Origin: Thiobacillus sp.
GTDB lineage: Bacteria > Pseudomonadota > Gammaproteobacteria > Burkholderiales > Thiobacillaceae
Assembly (NCBI GenBank): GCA_024709685.1
Contig: JANJWF010000019.1
Coordinates: 1-41,382 of the forward strand
Length of the DNA stretch: 41,382 nt
Reading direction: 5' to 3'
The notes under the pieces were generated by a model. The model did not search any database. It saw only the letters and a list, made by a program, of their open reading frames with translations, and had not been told where the DNA came from. This document shows, in pieces, positions 18,666-27,447 of this stretch. The position numbers and the translations under genes are program-made. Within the stretch, counting starts at the first letter, position 1; every line of letters begins with the position of its first letter.

Positions 18666-19388
18666 TTACAGACGGAAATTTTCGCCCAGATAGAACTTGC
18701 GCGCGTTGTCGTCCTGGATGATGAGGTCCGGCGTGCCGGCGGTCAGTACGCGCCCTTCGTTGATGATATAGGCGCGATTGCAGATGCCCAGCGTTTCCCG
18801 CACGTTGTGGTCGGTGATGAGCACGCCGATGTCGCGCTCGATCAGGAAATGCACCAGCTTCTGGATATCGATCACTGCAATCGGGTCGACCCCGGCGAAA
18901 GGCTCGTCGAGCAGGATGAACTGCGGATTGATCGCCAGCGCACGGGCAATTTCCACCCGGCGCCGCTCGCCCCCAGACAGGCTGACGGCACTCGCGTCGC
19001 GCAGGTGGGCGATATGCAGGTCGTCGAGCAGGTTGTTCAGATGTTCCTCGCGTTCGTCCTCGCTGTAAGGCTTGAGTTCCAGAATCGCCCGGACGTTTTC
19101 TTCCACCGTCATCTTGCGGAAGATGGAGGGTTCCTGCGGCAGGTAGGACAGACCGAGCCGGGCGCGCTGGTGGATCGCCATGTGGGTGAGGTTGTGCGTG
19201 TCCATCTGTACGTTGCCGCCGTCCACGGCGACCAGCCCCACCACCATATAGAAGCACGTGGTCTTGCCGGCGCCGTTGGGTCCCAGCAGGCCGACCACCT
19301 CGCCACTGTTGACCTCGAACGAGACGTCGTGCACCACGGTGCGTTTGCCATACGTCTTGCGCAGGCGCTGGGCGGATATCTGGCTCAT
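18666..19388 (-). CDS. lptB: LPS export ABC ATPase LptB
   Basis: A 240-residue ABC ATPase that powers LptFG extraction of LPS from the inner membrane. Seen: Walker A GPNGAGKTT (36-44), Q-loop LPQEPSIF, signature LSGGE (137-141), Walker B FILLDE (157-162) and H-loop H194. The DPIAVIDIQ and ITDHNVRETL stretches are typical of LptB. It overlaps lptA by four bases. Confidence 0.96.
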   Translation of the reverse strand: MSQISAQRLRKTYGKRTVVHDVSFEVNSGEVVGLLGPNGAGKTTCFYMVVGLVAVDGGNVQMDTHNLTHMAIHQRARLGLSYLPQEPSIFRKMTVEENVRAILELKPYSEDEREEHLNNLLDDLHIAHLRDASAVSLSGGERRRVEIARALAINPQFILLDEPFAGVDPIAVIDIQKLVHFLIERDIGVLITDHNVRETLGICNRAYIINEGRVLTAGTPDLIIQDDNARKFYLGENFRL

Positions 19389-19918
19389 GGTTGTGCAGCG
19401 GGCTGTTCGGCACGCGGTTTCGGGCGGATGACGGCGCGCACGCGCCCACCCGGGGTCTGGGCATCCGGCTGGCCGACCACCTTGTAGAATTCGGTATTGG
19501 CGTTGTACGAAATCTGTGCACCGCGCAGTTCGTCGCCGTCGCGGCGCAGGCGCGCCTGGCCGATCAGCTCGAGCTGGTTGTTGGTGCCCGTGTATTCGAT
19601 GCGGTTGGCATGGCCTTCGATGAATTCGTCGCGCCCATCGAGTTTCTGGCGGAACGACACCGGGCGTCCGGTGGCGACGAGCTTGTCGAGCCCGCTCTCG
19701 TTTTGTGTCACCTGCAGGCGATCGGCGCGCAGCATCAGCGTGCCCTGGCTGAGGACGACATTGCCTTCGTATACGCTGACTTTCCTGATGTCGTCGAGGG
19801 TGACCGTGTCGGCTTCGAGGTTGATCGGCTTGTCGCGATCCGCCTTCTCTGCGAAGGCGGGCGAAGCCAGCAGGACGGCACACAGTGCCGAAAGACAAGC
19901 CGTTTTCAATGTTCGCAT
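19385..19918 (-). CDS. lptA: LPS transport periplasmic protein LptA
   Basis: A 177-residue OstA-like protein that forms the periplasmic bridge between LptC and LptDE. It has a signal peptide (cut near SPAFA-EKADRD) and the LptA start (KPINLEADTVTLDDIRKVSVYEGNVVLSQGTLMLRADRL). The C-terminal PKPRAEQPAAQP tail is Pro/Ala-rich. It starts four bases after the lptC stop and overlaps lptB by four. Confidence 0.94.
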   Translation of the reverse strand: MRTLKTACLSALCAVLLASPAFAEKADRDKPINLEADTVTLDDIRKVSVYEGNVVLSQGTLMLRADRLQVTQNESGLDKLVATGRPVSFRQKLDGRDEFIEGHANRIEYTGTNNQLELIGQARLRRDGDELRGAQISYNANTEFYKVVGQPDAQTPGGRVRAVIRPKPRAEQPAAQP

Positions 19919-19922
19919 GGCG

Positions 19923-20495
19923 CTAGCCTTTCCCGGGAATATAGCGGGCCTGTACCCGCCCTGACAATTTGATGACGCGGCGCTGGGAGTCGTACTCCAT
20001 GGCGCCTGCGTGCAAGGTCTGGCTGCCGTCTTGGATGGCGACCGCACCCGGGGCACGCAGCAGGTCGAGGTCGGGGAAAACCAGCAACTGCGCCGTGCGC
20101 AGGGTCATGGCAGGCTGATCGGGCCGGGCAGCACGCTCCACGACAACGTTGCCGCGCAGGTCAACCTCGTCGCCACTGGCCGAGATGGTCGCCTGCCGCG
20201 CCGCGGCGCTGACGTCCCCCGAGACGGCGTCGAGCTGGACGAAATGGGGAGACTCCAGTTCGGTCAGCCTGCTGCCGGAGTAATGCCTGAGCTTCTTGGC
20301 GGACAGGCGGTAACGCGGACGCCCCGCAGGATCGGTGCGCAGCGCCTCGAAGTTTTCCATGATGCCTTCGGGGTCGGTCTCGACTGCCGGGCTGTCTTGG
20401 GCCGTGCCCTGGACCGAGCGCTCGACCCAGAAACTGAGGGCCGCCAGCAACATCAGGATCGCCAGCGGCAGCCACAGCGAACCCCGCGCGATCAT
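19923..20495 (-). CDS. lptC: LPS export protein LptC
   Basis: A 190-residue bitopic inner-membrane protein: one N-terminal helix (about residues 7-24) and a periplasmic beta-jellyroll (YRLSAKKLRHYSGSRLTELESPHFV onward). It takes LPS from LptBFG to LptA. The start at 20495 has a GGGGGCGG ribosome site. Position between kdsC and lptA is conserved. Confidence 0.92.
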   Translation of the reverse strand: MIARGSLWLPLAILMLLAALSFWVERSVQGTAQDSPAVETDPEGIMENFEALRTDPAGRPRYRLSAKKLRHYSGSRLTELESPHFVQLDAVSGDVSAAARQATISASGDEVDLRGNVVVERAARPDQPAMTLRTAQLLVFPDLDLLRAPGAVAIQDGSQTLHAGAMEYDSQRRVIKLSGRVQARYIPGKG

Positions 20496-20541
20496 GCCGC
20501 CCCCGAATCTGCGGCGCGCGCCGGGATCGCTGCATGACGCA

Positions 20542-21066
20542 TCATTTCAAGTAGGGGGCCAGCGCCGCATCCAGCGTGCCCTGCGTTCGCATCAGGAATT
20601 CGCATGCTTCGCGCACTGCGCCGCGCCCGGCTTCGCACGTCGTCGTGTAGTGGCTGTAGGCCTTCACCAGATCGGGTGCGGCGGGCACGGTGATCGCCAG
20701 GCCGGCGCGCCGCATGACCGGCAGGTCGACCACGTCGTCCCCCATGTAGGCGGTAGCTTCGCAGTCAAGGTTCAGCTTACGGCAGAGCGCTTCGTACACC
20801 GTGAGCTTGTCGTGCGCGCCCTGGTGGACGATCTCGATGCCGAGGTTCCTTGCGCGGTGTTCCACCACGCGGGAATTGCGCCCGGTGATGATGGCAAGCT
20901 CGACGCCGCTGCTCTTGAGCATTTTCAGACCGTGGCCGTCGAGCGAGTTGAAACCCTTGTATTCCTGACCGTCGTCGGCCAGGAATAGGGTACCGTCGGT
21001 CATCACGCCGTCGACGTCGAAGGCGACCAGCTTGATTCTCCGGGCGCGGGTGATCAGGTCGGTCAT
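20542..21066 (-). CDS. kdsC: 3-deoxy-manno-octulosonate-8-phosphate phosphatase
   Basis: A 174-residue HAD phosphatase that removes the phosphate from Kdo-8-P, a step in making the LPS inner-core sugar Kdo. Motif I DVDGVMTDG (17-25), ITGR (motif II) and GDDVVDLPVM (motif III) are present, and there is no cap domain, as expected of KdsC. ATG 21066 overlaps the kdsD stop by one base (TGATG); a GTG one codon earlier is possible. Confidence 0.95.
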   Translation of the reverse strand: MTDLITRARRIKLVAFDVDGVMTDGTLFLADDGQEYKGFNSLDGHGLKMLKSSGVELAIITGRNSRVVEHRARNLGIEIVHQGAHDKLTVYEALCRKLNLDCEATAYMGDDVVDLPVMRRAGLAITVPAAPDLVKAYSHYTTTCEAGRGAVREACEFLMRTQGTLDAALAPYLK

Positions 21067-22052
21067 CACACCACTCCCGCTTTCAGCAGGTCGTGCATGT
21101 TGAGCGCACCCACCAGGGTGTTGTCTTCATTGACCACCAGGAGGCCGTTGATCTTCAGGGTTTCCATTTTTTCCACGGCGGCCACGGCGAGTTCGTCCGC
21201 GCGGATCGTCTTGGGGTTGCGGGTCATGACGTCGGCAATTTTCGCCTGCTGCAGATCGAATGCAATTTCCAGCGTGCGCCGCAAGTCGCCGTCGGTGAAC
21301 AGGCCGACGACCCTGTCGGCGGCGTCGACCACGGCGGTCATGCCGAGTCCCTTCTTCGTCATTTCGAGCAGCGCGGTCTTGAGTGAGGCATCGCGATCAA
21401 TCTTCGGCAGTTCTTCGCCGCTGTGCATGACATCGCGCACGTGTATCAGCAGGCGCCGCCCGAGGCTGCCGCCGGGGTGGGTGCGCGCAAAGTCGTCCGC
21501 CGAAAAGCCGCGCGCATCGAGCAGGGCCACCGCCAGCGCGTCGCCCAGCGCCAGCGCCGCGGTGGTGCTGGCGGTGGGCGCCAGGTTGAGCGGACAGGCT
21601 TCCTTGTCGACGCCGGCATTGAGGTGCACATCGGCTTCCCGCGCCATGGTCGAGTTGGGGTTGCCGGTCATCGCAATGAGCTTGGCGCCGCGGCGCTTGA
21701 TGAGCGGCACGATGCTGACGATCTCGTTGCTCTCGCCCGAGTTCGACAGCGCCAGCACGACATCGTTGGGGGCGATCATGCCGAGGTCGCCGTGGCTGGC
21801 TTCGCCCGGATGCATGAAGAACGCCGGGGTACCCGTGGAAGCCAGGGTGGCGGCGATCTTGCCGCCGATGTGGCCGGATTTGCCCATCCCTGTCACCACC
21901 ACGCGGCCGCGGCAGTCCAGGATCAGCTGCACCGCCCCCGCAAAGCCGGCATCGAGGCGGGAGGACAGCGCATGCAGGGCGTCGGCCTCGATGTCGAGAA
22001 CCTGGCGCGCGAGTGAAAGCAAATGTTCGGGGGGGCTGGCTTGGGGTCGCAT
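21066..22052 (-). CDS. kdsD: D-arabinose-5-phosphate isomerase
   Basis: A 328-residue enzyme making arabinose 5-phosphate from ribulose 5-phosphate, the first committed precursor of Kdo. It has an N-terminal SIS sugar-isomerase domain (VVVTGMGKSGHIGGKIAATL, PGEASHGDLGM, ALSNSGES, PLNLAPTASTTAALALGDALA) and two C-terminal CBS domains (about 208-328). The start at 22052 is the only ATG before the conserved part; a long upstream extension in the same frame runs antisense through the antiporter gene and is rejected. No clear ribosome site is seen. First gene of the Kdo/LPS block. Confidence 0.95.
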   Translation of the reverse strand: MRPQASPPEHLLSLARQVLDIEADALHALSSRLDAGFAGAVQLILDCRGRVVVTGMGKSGHIGGKIAATLASTGTPAFFMHPGEASHGDLGMIAPNDVVLALSNSGESNEIVSIVPLIKRRGAKLIAMTGNPNSTMAREADVHLNAGVDKEACPLNLAPTASTTAALALGDALAVALLDARGFSADDFARTHPGGSLGRRLLIHVRDVMHSGEELPKIDRDASLKTALLEMTKKGLGMTAVVDAADRVVGLFTDGDLRRTLEIAFDLQQAKIADVMTRNPKTIRADELAVAAVEKMETLKINGLLVVNEDNTLVGALNMHDLLKAGVV

Positions 22053-22068
22053 GGTCGGCAAGTATACT
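22041..22068 (+). promoter_or_regulatory. Candidate antiporter promoter
   Basis: TTGGGG (22041-22046) and TATACT (22063-22068) with 16 bases between would start RNA near 22075, 26 bases before the antiporter ATG. The -10 lies in an AGTATACT palindrome, so the minus strand also shows TATACT, but that one is too close to the kdsD ATG for a normal leader. Confidence 0.4.
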
Positions 22069-22100
22069 AAAGCCTGCCTTCCGGACCGCGTTTTTCCCTG

Positions 22101-24071
22101 ATGCATTCCAGTCTTCAGCTCGTTCTGATCTTGCTCGCGGTCGCGGTGCTGGTGGCCGCTGCTGCGCGCGCCCTGCGCCTGCCGACCATGCTCGGCTATC
22201 TGGTGACCGGGATCGTCATCGGCCCTCTCGCGCTGGGCTGGATTCCGGACAGCCCGGAAGAACGTTATCTGGCAGAGTTCGGCGTGGTGTTCCTGATGTT
22301 TTCCATCGGCCTGGAATTCAGCCTGCCGCGCCTGATGACCATGCGCATGACGGTGTTCGGCTTCGGCGGCGCCCAGGTCATGCTCACCATCGCATTCACC
22401 GCAACGATTGCCTGGCTGCTCGGCTTGCCGCTGCTGGCGTCGGTGGCGCTGGGCGGCATCATGTCGATGTCGTCGACCGCCATCGTGTCGAAACTGCTCG
22501 CCGAGCGGCTGGAGATCCAGACCCCGCACGGGCGCCAGATCTTCGGTGCGCTGCTGTTCCAGGATCTGGCGGTGGTGCCGCTTCTGATCGTGATTCCGGC
22601 CTTTGCCAAGCACGCCGACGACATGGGGATGGCGCTGGCACTGGCGATGCTCAAGGCCGTCGTGGTACTCGGCTTTCTGCTGTTCGTCGGCCAGCGCATG
22701 ATGCGTCCGTGGTTCCAGTGGGTGGCGAGGCGCAAATCGCCCGAACTCTTCACGCTGAACCTGCTGCTGTTCACCCTCGGGCTGGCCTTTCTCACCGAGA
22801 GCGCCGGCCTGTCGCTCGCGCTGGGCGCCTTCCTCGCCGGCATGCTGATCTCCGAGACCGAATATCGCTATCAGGTGGAAGATGACATCAAGCCCTTCCG
22901 CGACGTGCTGCTGGGGCTGTTCTTCGTCACCATCGGCATGCGGCTCGACCTGATGCAGGTGGTGCTGAACTGGAGCGACGTGCTGCTGCTGGTGGTCGCG
23001 ATCGTCGTCGGCAAGGCTGCGCTGGTGGCCGGGCTGGCGATGGCCTTCGGCAGCGCCCGTCCCACCGCGGTGCGCCCTGCGCAGGGACTGGCGCATGCGG
23101 GCGAATTAGGCTTCGTGCTGCTTGCGCAGGCGGCCGACCTCAAGCTGCTGGATGCCGGGATCACCCAGCCGGTGCTGGCCGCGATGGTGGTGTCGATGCT
23201 GATCGCGCCGCTGCTGATCCACCGGATGGATGTTTTGACGCGGCTGATCGCCGGTAGCGAATGGGCGGGGCGTGCCAAGGAAGTGCACGACATCGCGGTC
23301 AAGACCTTCGGCAAGACGCAGCACGTGATCGTCTGCGGCTATGGTCGCAGCGGCCAGAACCTGGCGCGCCTGCTGGAGGCCGAAGACGTCAGTTTCATCG
23401 CACTCGATGCCGACCCCGAGCGCATCCGCGCAGTGGCTGCGTCCGGCGTGTCCGTGGTGTACGGCGATGCCAGCCGCCGCGAGGTTCTGGTTGCCGCAGG
23501 CTTGAGCCGCGCGCAGGCGGTGGTGGTGACCTATTCCGATGTGCACTCCAGCATGGCGATCCTGCGCCATGTGCGCGAACTGCGGCCGGACCTGCCGGTG
23601 GTGGTGCGTACCGTCGACGACAGCCACATCGATGCGCTCAAAGCGGCGGGCGCAGCCGAGGTGGTGTCCGAGGTGATGGAAGGTTCGCTGATGCTGGCTT
23701 CGCAAGCGCTGATGCTGGTGGGTGTCCCGCTTTCCCAGGTGCTGAAACGGGTCAGCGAGGTGCGCGAGACCCGCTACGCGATGATGCGCGGCTTCTTCCG
23801 CGGCGCCTCGGACGCCTACGACGAACTCGACCAGGACGCCCAGCCGCGCCTCCACACCGTGCTGATTACGCAAGGCGCCGCGGCGGCGGGCCACAGCCTG
23901 GAAAGCCTGGCGCTGCATGAATTGCTGGTGGAAGTGGTGGCGATTCGGCGCCAGGGCATCAAGGGGGTGGACCCCCAGCCTGACACCGAAATCCAGGTCG
24001 GGGATGTACTGCTGCTGCGTGGTGCCGCCGACGGGCTGGCCGCGGCGGAATTCAGGGCGTTGCAGGGCTGA
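22101..24071 (+). CDS. CPA2-family cation:proton antiporter with RCK domains (KefB/KefC-type)
   Basis: A 656-residue membrane protein with about 12 helices in residues 1-385 (Na_H_exchanger fold; GLEFSLPRL, STAIVSKLL, QDLAVVPLL typical) and cytoplasmic RCK regulation: an N-terminal RCK/TrkA-N domain from residue 407 (VIVCGYGRSGQNLARLLE, a GxGxxG nucleotide site) and a C-terminal TrkA-C domain (about 590-654). It probably exchanges K+ or Na+ for protons under ligand control. KefC-type glutathione gating is not shown; a YbaL-like role is equally possible. It is divergent from kdsD. Confidence 0.88.
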   Translation: MHSSLQLVLILLAVAVLVAAAARALRLPTMLGYLVTGIVIGPLALGWIPDSPEERYLAEFGVVFLMFSIGLEFSLPRLMTMRMTVFGFGGAQVMLTIAFTATIAWLLGLPLLASVALGGIMSMSSTAIVSKLLAERLEIQTPHGRQIFGALLFQDLAVVPLLIVIPAFAKHADDMGMALALAMLKAVVVLGFLLFVGQRMMRPWFQWVARRKSPELFTLNLLLFTLGLAFLTESAGLSLALGAFLAGMLISETEYRYQVEDDIKPFRDVLLGLFFVTIGMRLDLMQVVLNWSDVLLLVVAIVVGKAALVAGLAMAFGSARPTAVRPAQGLAHAGELGFVLLAQAADLKLLDAGITQPVLAAMVVSMLIAPLLIHRMDVLTRLIAGSEWAGRAKEVHDIAVKTFGKTQHVIVCGYGRSGQNLARLLEAEDVSFIALDADPERIRAVAASGVSVVYGDASRREVLVAAGLSRAQAVVVTYSDVHSSMAILRHVRELRPDLPVVVRTVDDSHIDALKAAGAAEVVSEVMEGSLMLASQALMLVGVPLSQVLKRVSEVRETRYAMMRGFFRGASDAYDELDQDAQPRLHTVLITQGAAAAGHSLESLALHELLVEVVAIRRQGIKGVDPQPDTEIQVGDVLLLRGAADGLAAAEFRALQG

Positions 24072-24097
24072 TGCCAGTCGGGCCGGCACAGCTGAAA

Positions 24098-24123
24098 ATA
24101 AAAAAAGCCCGCCTAAGCGGGCT
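24098..24123 (-). terminator. Intrinsic terminator after the prepilin gene
   Basis: On the minus strand AGCCCGC, loop TTAG, GCGGGCT and a seven-T run form a strong terminator 20 bases after the prepilin stop. It also lies between the convergent antiporter and prepilin genes, but the T run serves only the minus strand. Confidence 0.85.
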
Positions 24124-24143
24124 GGTGTCTGACAGGGCTTGAA

Positions 24144-24782
24144 TCAAATGCCCATGCAGACGGTGTAGGTGTTGGCGTCGACAATCTCGTCGGTTGCCTC
24201 GGCCTTGTTTCCAGTGCCAACCATCAGCGAGCCGGTTGCCGTGTTGCCGTCATCCAGCTGGGTGTCGAGCTGCTTGGCAAACTTTCCCGCAATGCTGCCC
24301 GAACAGACGAAATAGGTGCCATTGATCCCCTCAAACGGTGCTTCGCTTTGGATGCCGATGATGCCGCCGACTGCATTGCGTGGCTGGAAGTCCTCCGCGG
24401 CCAGGGAGGTGGGGCCGGGCGCCAGGCCCGCCAGGCGGACGTGCTGCCAGAACAGCACAGATTCATGGCCCTCTCCCGTGCTGTCCCAGGCGCCGCCGAT
24501 GACGCCATTCCCGTCACCGTTTTTGGCTTTGACGCTGTCAGTTCCCACGTGCGCGTCAGCGGCTTTGTCGTCTCCCGGCAGGGCCCTGAACTTGTCCTGG
24601 TATCCATAGATGTAAAGGGGGACGTTGCGGAAGTCGGCGGCGAGATTTTTCACCCGGGCGCTGTTGATGAGCTCCTGGCCCTTTAGAATGCCGCCGAGCA
24701 GCAGGCCGATGATGACGAGCACGATGGCGATCTCGATCAGGGTAAAGCCCGACTGGCGTCTCGGGAGGTGAGGATGGGGCAT
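24144..24782 (-). CDS. Type IV prepilin-like protein (probable major pilin of the MSHA-like locus)
   Basis: A 212-residue prepilin with a 12-residue leader cut after Gly12 and mature start FTLIEIAIVLVIIGLLLGG, with Glu at +5. After the helix come FRALPGDDKAADAHVG, GDGNGVIGG and SVLFWQHVRLAGLAPG, a pattern shared by a family of long pilins in which a globular head follows the helix. Cys160 and Cys209 could form the C-terminal disulfide loop. Start 24782 is chosen because the sigma-54 promoter at 24822-24837 would start RNA near 24811, which excludes the in-frame starts farther upstream. No strong ribosome site is seen. A major pilin role is inferred from its separate sigma-54 promoter. Confidence 0.82.
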   Translation of the reverse strand: MPHPHLPRRQSGFTLIEIAIVLVIIGLLLGGILKGQELINSARVKNLAADFRNVPLYIYGYQDKFRALPGDDKAADAHVGTDSVKAKNGDGNGVIGGAWDSTGEGHESVLFWQHVRLAGLAPGPTSLAAEDFQPRNAVGGIIGIQSEAPFEGINGTYFVCSGSIAGKFAKQLDTQLDDGNTATGSLMVGTGNKAEATDEIVDANTYTVCMGI

Positions 24783-24821
24783 GGGCACAGCGCTCCGTAT
24801 TACGTTTCTGGGTTGCCGTGA

Positions 24822-24837
24822 TGCAAGATACATGCCG
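24822..24837 (-). promoter_or_regulatory. Sigma-54 promoter of the prepilin gene
   Basis: The minus strand reads CGGCATG-TATC-TTGCA: the -24 GG and -12 GC are ten bases apart, and 10 of the 12 fixed positions of the TGGCACG-N4-TTGCW consensus match. RNA would begin near 24811, 29 bases before the ATG. Pilin genes are classic sigma-54 targets, and rpoN and a sigma-54 activator gene are both in this window. Confidence 0.75.
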
Positions 24838-24923
24838 ATCAATGACGGTTTTTTAAGTCAGTGAATGAAAACAAGAAAACCGGACTGTTCTGGAAGAGAG
24901 ATATGACGATTGTGATGAAAACC

Positions 24924-24937
24924 CGACACCGGTGTCG
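24924..24937 (-). promoter_or_regulatory. 14-bp palindrome, possible activator site
   Basis: CGACACCGGTGTCG is a perfect palindrome about 88 bases upstream of the prepilin -24 element, the usual distance for an NtrC-type enhancer. It is also between the divergent prepilin and sensor-kinase genes, so it could serve both. Confidence 0.5.
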
Positions 24938-25040
24938 AATTGCTGTCAAAACTTCGCGGACGGGGCCGGCCCGGGGCTCCATTTCCGCGGCGGGATGCCG
25001 ATAGCAGTGGTATGCCGCCTCGACTGATTCCGTGCCCCGC

Positions 25041-26792
25041 ATGACTGAACGCACCGCGACATTTGGCCCCCGGCTCGCCTGGCTGGCGTCATTGGCCGCC
25101 CTGCTTACGCGGGTGGCCCCCGGGCGCTGGCTCGGCCTGATGCTGCTGTCCCTGCATGCGGCCGTGGTGCTCGACCCCGAGATGGCGCCCACCCGCGCAT
25201 TCCTGCTGGCTCATTACGGACTCTTCCTGCTGTGGCAGCCGCTGTTGCGCAGCGAGGCGCGCATCGAGCTGCGACACGCCTTGCCGGTGTTCGCCATGGC
25301 GGCGCTGTTGGTGCTGGCGGAGAACACCTGGGTGATGGCGTTGTGGCTGGCGATCCTGGCGGGGCTGGTCGGCGCGGTGGCGGCGTCGCAAACCAAGCCT
25401 GGGCAGCGGCTGGTCTATCTGCTCGCGCTGGCCTATCTGCTTACCCTGCTGCTGGCCTGGGTGCTGCCGCAAAGCCTGGGGGGCGGCACGCTGCCCGACG
25501 TGCTGCAGGCCGCGGTGCGCTATGGGCTGCCGCTGCTGCCGCTGGTGATCCTGTTCCTGCCCGTCACCCGCCAGTCCGGGGCATCGTCGACCCTTGATTT
25601 CATCTACGGCCTGATGCTTTCGCTGTTCATCATGGTGGTGGCGCTCGGCACGTTTACCGTGGTGGCGGTGGTCGAAGTGAGTTATGCCTGGGCGCTGGTG
25701 CAGACGCTGCTGGGGATGGCGGCACTGCTGCTGGCCCTGTCGTGGTTGTGGAATCCGCGCGCCGGATTTGCCGGGTTGGGGCAGGTCACCTCGCGTTACC
25801 TGCTGTCGGTGGGGCTGCCGTTCGAAGGCTGGGCGCGGCGGCTGGCGACCTTGGCCGAACGCGAGCGCGACCCCGAATCCTTCGTGCGCGACGCGCTGGC
25901 CGATCTGCACGAACTGCACTGGATACGCGGCGGTAGCTGGCAGACCGCACGCGGCAAGGGCAGCTTCGGGGAACCCGCTGGGCATGCCATGACGCATGCC
26001 TTCCACGGCCTGACTATGGTGTGGCAATCGCCGAGGCCCCTCACCCCGGCGCTGGCGCTGCACGTACGGCTGCTGTCGCAATTGCTGGGCTATTTCTACG
26101 CGGCCAAGGTGCGGGAGCAGACCCTGCGCGAACAGGCCTACAGCCAGGCCATCCACGACACGGGCGCGCGCCTGACCCACGACGTGAAGAACATCCTGCA
26201 GTCGATGAAGACCCTGCTCGCCGCAACCGACATGTCGACCCCCGAGGACAGCGAGCGCCTGCGGGCTCTGATGAAGCGTCAGTTGCCGCAGCTGGCGACG
26301 CGATTGTCGCAAACCGTCGACAAGCTGAAGCAGCCCGTTGAAATGGACGCGGTGTGCCTCCCCGCCGAGGCTTGGTGGGTGGCGCTGCAGACGCGTTATG
26401 AACACGACGAGGTGAGGTTCTTTGGCGAGGCGGTCGACGCCACATCCCTGCCGCAGGATCTGTTCGACAGCGTGGCGGACAACCTGCTGACCAACGCACT
26501 GCGCAAGCGCCAGAGCGATCCGGACGTCGTAGTGGAAGTCGTCCTGAGGCTCACGCCGCTGGTGAGCCTGACGGTGACCGACAGCGGCGCGCCTGCGCCC
26601 GGGCACGTGGCACGCAATCTGTTCCTGAGCCCGGTGGCGTCGGATTGCGGTCTTGGCGTGGGCCTGTATCAGGCCGCGCGACAGGCCGCGCGCGTGGGAT
26701 ACCGGCTGGAATTGCCCGAGAACCGGACAGGGCAAGTGAGCTTCCGGCTGCAGGCTACGGGCAGCCGCCCGCAGGACACACCCGGCTCCTGA
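25041..26792 (+). CDS. Membrane sensor histidine kinase
   Basis: A 583-residue kinase. Residues 1-235 hold about seven hydrophobic helices, then a GAF-like region (about 245-365), then the H box with phospho-acceptor H380 (LTHDVKN), N box with N484 (DNLLTNAL), a degenerate G1 box (TDSGAPAP) and G2 box GLGVGL from 537. The likely start is ATG 25041; a GTG nine bases upstream is an alternative. It is divergent from the prepilin and its last 38 bases overlap the convergent pseudopilin gene. The likely partner is the sigma-54 response regulator at the other end of the locus (37619-39046), since no other regulator gene is nearby. The signal is unknown. Confidence 0.85.
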   Translation: MTERTATFGPRLAWLASLAALLTRVAPGRWLGLMLLSLHAAVVLDPEMAPTRAFLLAHYGLFLLWQPLLRSEARIELRHALPVFAMAALLVLAENTWVMALWLAILAGLVGAVAASQTKPGQRLVYLLALAYLLTLLLAWVLPQSLGGGTLPDVLQAAVRYGLPLLPLVILFLPVTRQSGASSTLDFIYGLMLSLFIMVVALGTFTVVAVVEVSYAWALVQTLLGMAALLLALSWLWNPRAGFAGLGQVTSRYLLSVGLPFEGWARRLATLAERERDPESFVRDALADLHELHWIRGGSWQTARGKGSFGEPAGHAMTHAFHGLTMVWQSPRPLTPALALHVRLLSQLLGYFYAAKVREQTLREQAYSQAIHDTGARLTHDVKNILQSMKTLLAATDMSTPEDSERLRALMKRQLPQLATRLSQTVDKLKQPVEMDAVCLPAEAWWVALQTRYEHDEVRFFGEAVDATSLPQDLFDSVADNLLTNALRKRQSDPDVVVEVVLRLTPLVSLTVTDSGAPAPGHVARNLFLSPVASDCGLGVGLYQAARQAARVGYRLELPENRTGQVSFRLQATGSRPQDTPGS

Positions 26793-27447
26793 GCAGATCG
26801 GCTGAGATCCACACCGCCAGGTCGTCGAATTCGCCGCTGGCATGATCTGCCCTGGCCGGGATCCGGCTCACGAAGTCAGGGTCGTCGTCTGTGTTTTCCT
26901 GCTCGTCCACACTGCTCGGCGCCGCCATCGTATTGCCGTTGACGTTGAGCGCTCCCCGGCCGTTTGGCCCGTGGGAGATCAGCACCACCGGCACATGGTC
27001 GGCGACATCGACTTTCGCGCAGCCACTGGCGCTGCACAGCCTGAGATCGCCGTCGCCGGAGGGAATCCCTGTCTCTGAATTCGCGAATTCGCCCGTGACC
27101 CGGTAACGCAGGCGGTTGCCCCAGGCGTCCTGCGACGCAGCGCCCAGCGTGACCCAGGGAAACCAGCCCTGATTCTGCAGACACGCGCCCGCGGGGGAGC
27201 GCGCATCCTCGTGCCCGTCGCCGTCGGCGTCCGGGCACGGAAGATAGGGCCGGGCCGCTGCGGTCTTGTGGGACATCGCATAGCCGATGATCACCTCGCG
27301 TGCCTCCTCCAGCGTCCTGTTGGTGTCGGCAACCCGCCGCGCCTGGATCTGCGCTGACAGCGGCACCGCCAGTCCGCCAATCATGATGGTGAGGATGACC
27401 AGCACGATGGCCAGTTCGATCAGGGTGAAGCCCTGCGCTCGCTTCAT
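26755..27447 (-). CDS. Type II/IV pseudopilin
   Basis: A 230-residue protein with a short prepilin leader (MKRAQG) and mature start FTLIELAIVLVILTIMIGG. The head has paired cysteines (LPCPDAD with GACLQN; LCSASGC; VCPAGGC). The DADGDGHEDA stretch is acidic and might bind calcium, which is a guess. It is the last gene of the gspF-to-pseudopilin operon, overlapping its neighbour by four bases. Length suggests a minor pilin near the fibre tip rather than the major pilin, but which MSHA minor pilin it matches is not clear. Confidence 0.8.
   Translation of the reverse strand: MKRAQGFTLIELAIVLVILTIMIGGLAVPLSAQIQARRVADTNRTLEEAREVIIGYAMSHKTAAARPYLPCPDADGDGHEDARSPAGACLQNQGWFPWVTLGAASQDAWGNRLRYRVTGEFANSETGIPSGDGDLRLCSASGCAKVDVADHVPVVLISHGPNGRGALNVNGNTMAAPSSVDEQENTDDDPDFVSRIPARADHASGEFDDLAVWISADLLRSRVCPAGGCP

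Noticed and set aside
21066-23096. Very long minus-strand open frame (676 codons) covering kdsD and the opposite strand of the antiporter
   Set aside because: Only the part from ATG 22052 is conserved KdsD; the remainder is His/Gln/Arg-rich antisense of the antiporter gene.
25089-26843. Minus-strand 584-codon frame opposite the sensor kinase
   Set aside because: Gln/Arg/His-rich composition typical of antisense frames in GC-rich DNA; the kinase on the plus strand has all its motifs.
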